Below, piece after piece: positions 12,635 to 13,113 of a stretch of DNA of 13,113 bases. The translations under genes were made by a program, and so were the position numbers. Numbering within the stretch: the stretch's first letter is position 1; every line of letters begins with the position of its first letter. The notes beneath the pieces were generated by a model, which saw only the letters and a list, made by a program, of their open reading frames with translations, had not been told where the DNA came from and searched no databases. The DNA is from Nautiliaceae bacterium (GTDB lineage Bacteria > Campylobacterota > Campylobacteria > Campylobacterales > Nautiliaceae), in contig JALTBU010000295.1 of NCBI GenBank assembly GCA_027008345.1, positions 1 to 13,113 on the forward strand. The letters run 5' to 3'.

Positions 12635-13113
12635 ATGTTAAAAGTTAAAAATGAAAAAACAGTAGTAATTTTATTGTTTATATTTTTAGCATTTATTTTA
12701 AGAATTCAAATCTCTTTTTTTAATTTTTTGAATTTTATTGATAAACCTGTAAGAGAAATTAATGTCAAAGTTATAAATCAATATAAAAAGAAAAATTATT
12801 ATGTTTTAAAATTAAAAAATCGTCAATTAACATTTTATACCATATCAAGGGATAATCTTAAATACCTTTTAAACGAAAATATTACTCTTAAAATTTTTAC
12901 AAAAAATATTACCTTTTGGGGCTACATAACTAAATTTTATGCCCCTTCTTTTGATTTGAAACTTTTGGACGCCTCTTTTTTAGATAAATGGATTGAAAAT
13001 CAGCATAGTAATAAAAAGGCTATAAATATTTACAAAGCCTTGTTTTTAGGAGAATCAATTGATTATGAAACCAGGCAAGAATTAAGCTCGCTTGGGATTT
13101 CTCACCTTTTTGC
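12635..13113 (+). CDS. comEC: ComEC/Rec2 DNA-uptake channel protein, 5' part
   Basis: Partial: 159 codons from ATG at 12635 to the right edge. ComEC is the inner-membrane channel that takes single-stranded DNA into the cytoplasm during natural transformation. Residues 10-25 form a membrane span (TVVILLFIFLAFILRI), residues about 40-115 form a soluble OB-like region, and residues 139-158 include ALFLGESI and ELSSLGISHLFA, the hallmark start of the competence domain (family consensus LGxxHLxAISGLH). No good Shine-Dalgarno precedes the ATG, which is 5 bp after the dnaB stop, so translation may depend on coupling. Presence of the C-terminal metallo-beta-lactamase-like domain cannot be judged. Confidence 0.87.
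   Translation, partial: MLKVKNEKTVVILLFIFLAFILRIQISFFNFLNFIDKPVREINVKVINQYKKKNYYVLKLKNRQLTFYTISRDNLKYLLNENITLKIFTKNITFWGYITKFYAPSFDLKLLDASFLDKWIENQHSNKKAINIYKALFLGESIDYETRQELSSLGISHLF

Noticed and set aside
1..13113. CRISPR array or insertion sequence
   Set aside because: No regularly spaced repeats, no terminal inverted repeats and no recognisable transposase in any frame examined.

Overview
The window is an AT-rich bacterial chromosome segment. Its HU, GatB, IspG, DnaB and ComEC sequences, tightly overlapping gene chains and A+T-heavy promoters suggest a Campylobacterota (epsilonproteobacterial) genome. A vent lineage such as Nautiliales is plausible, but this is inferred from protein style and gene content, with no database comparison behind it.

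Left part (1-1805, accessory): a minus-strand pair with a WYL-domain transcription regulator (233-1099), followed 41 bp downstream by the first 63 codons of a GHKL/Hsp90-like ATPase of the sacsin-N type that runs off the left edge. Behind the regulator lie about 700 bp without an intact gene, carrying short frameshifted open segments on both strands. This block sits against the 3' end of tRNA-Leu(CAA), the usual arrangement for an integrated island. The WYL regulator and large GHKL ATPase make it a candidate defence locus, most of which lies outside the window.

Middle (1806-8714, core): tRNA-Leu and the HU gene on the minus strand are separated by one compact element that looks like both the HU terminator and the tRNA promoter. 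Divergently, the plus strand carries a CoA-binding protein and threonine dehydratase (4-bp overlap). After a 115-bp gap comes a chain with overlapping ends: gatB, a voltage-sensor-type K+ channel with its own RCK module, a separate soluble RCK protein, and gpsA.

Right part (8711-13113): an unlisted 34-codon membrane protein gene converges on gpsA. Then come tlyA, ispG and a 94-residue membrane-anchored protein in an overlapping chain, a convergent 78-residue hypothetical, dnaB from a TTG start, and the 5' part of comEC, cut by the right edge.

Functionally the core part is housekeeping: nucleoid packing (HU), isoleucine precursor synthesis (IlvA), tRNA amidation (GatB), phospholipid precursor (GpsA), isoprenoids (IspG), rRNA methylation (TlyA), replication (DnaB) and DNA uptake (ComEC). 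The least ordinary parts are the left-edge island, the channel plus soluble RCK pair, and the HU/tRNA terminator-promoter.
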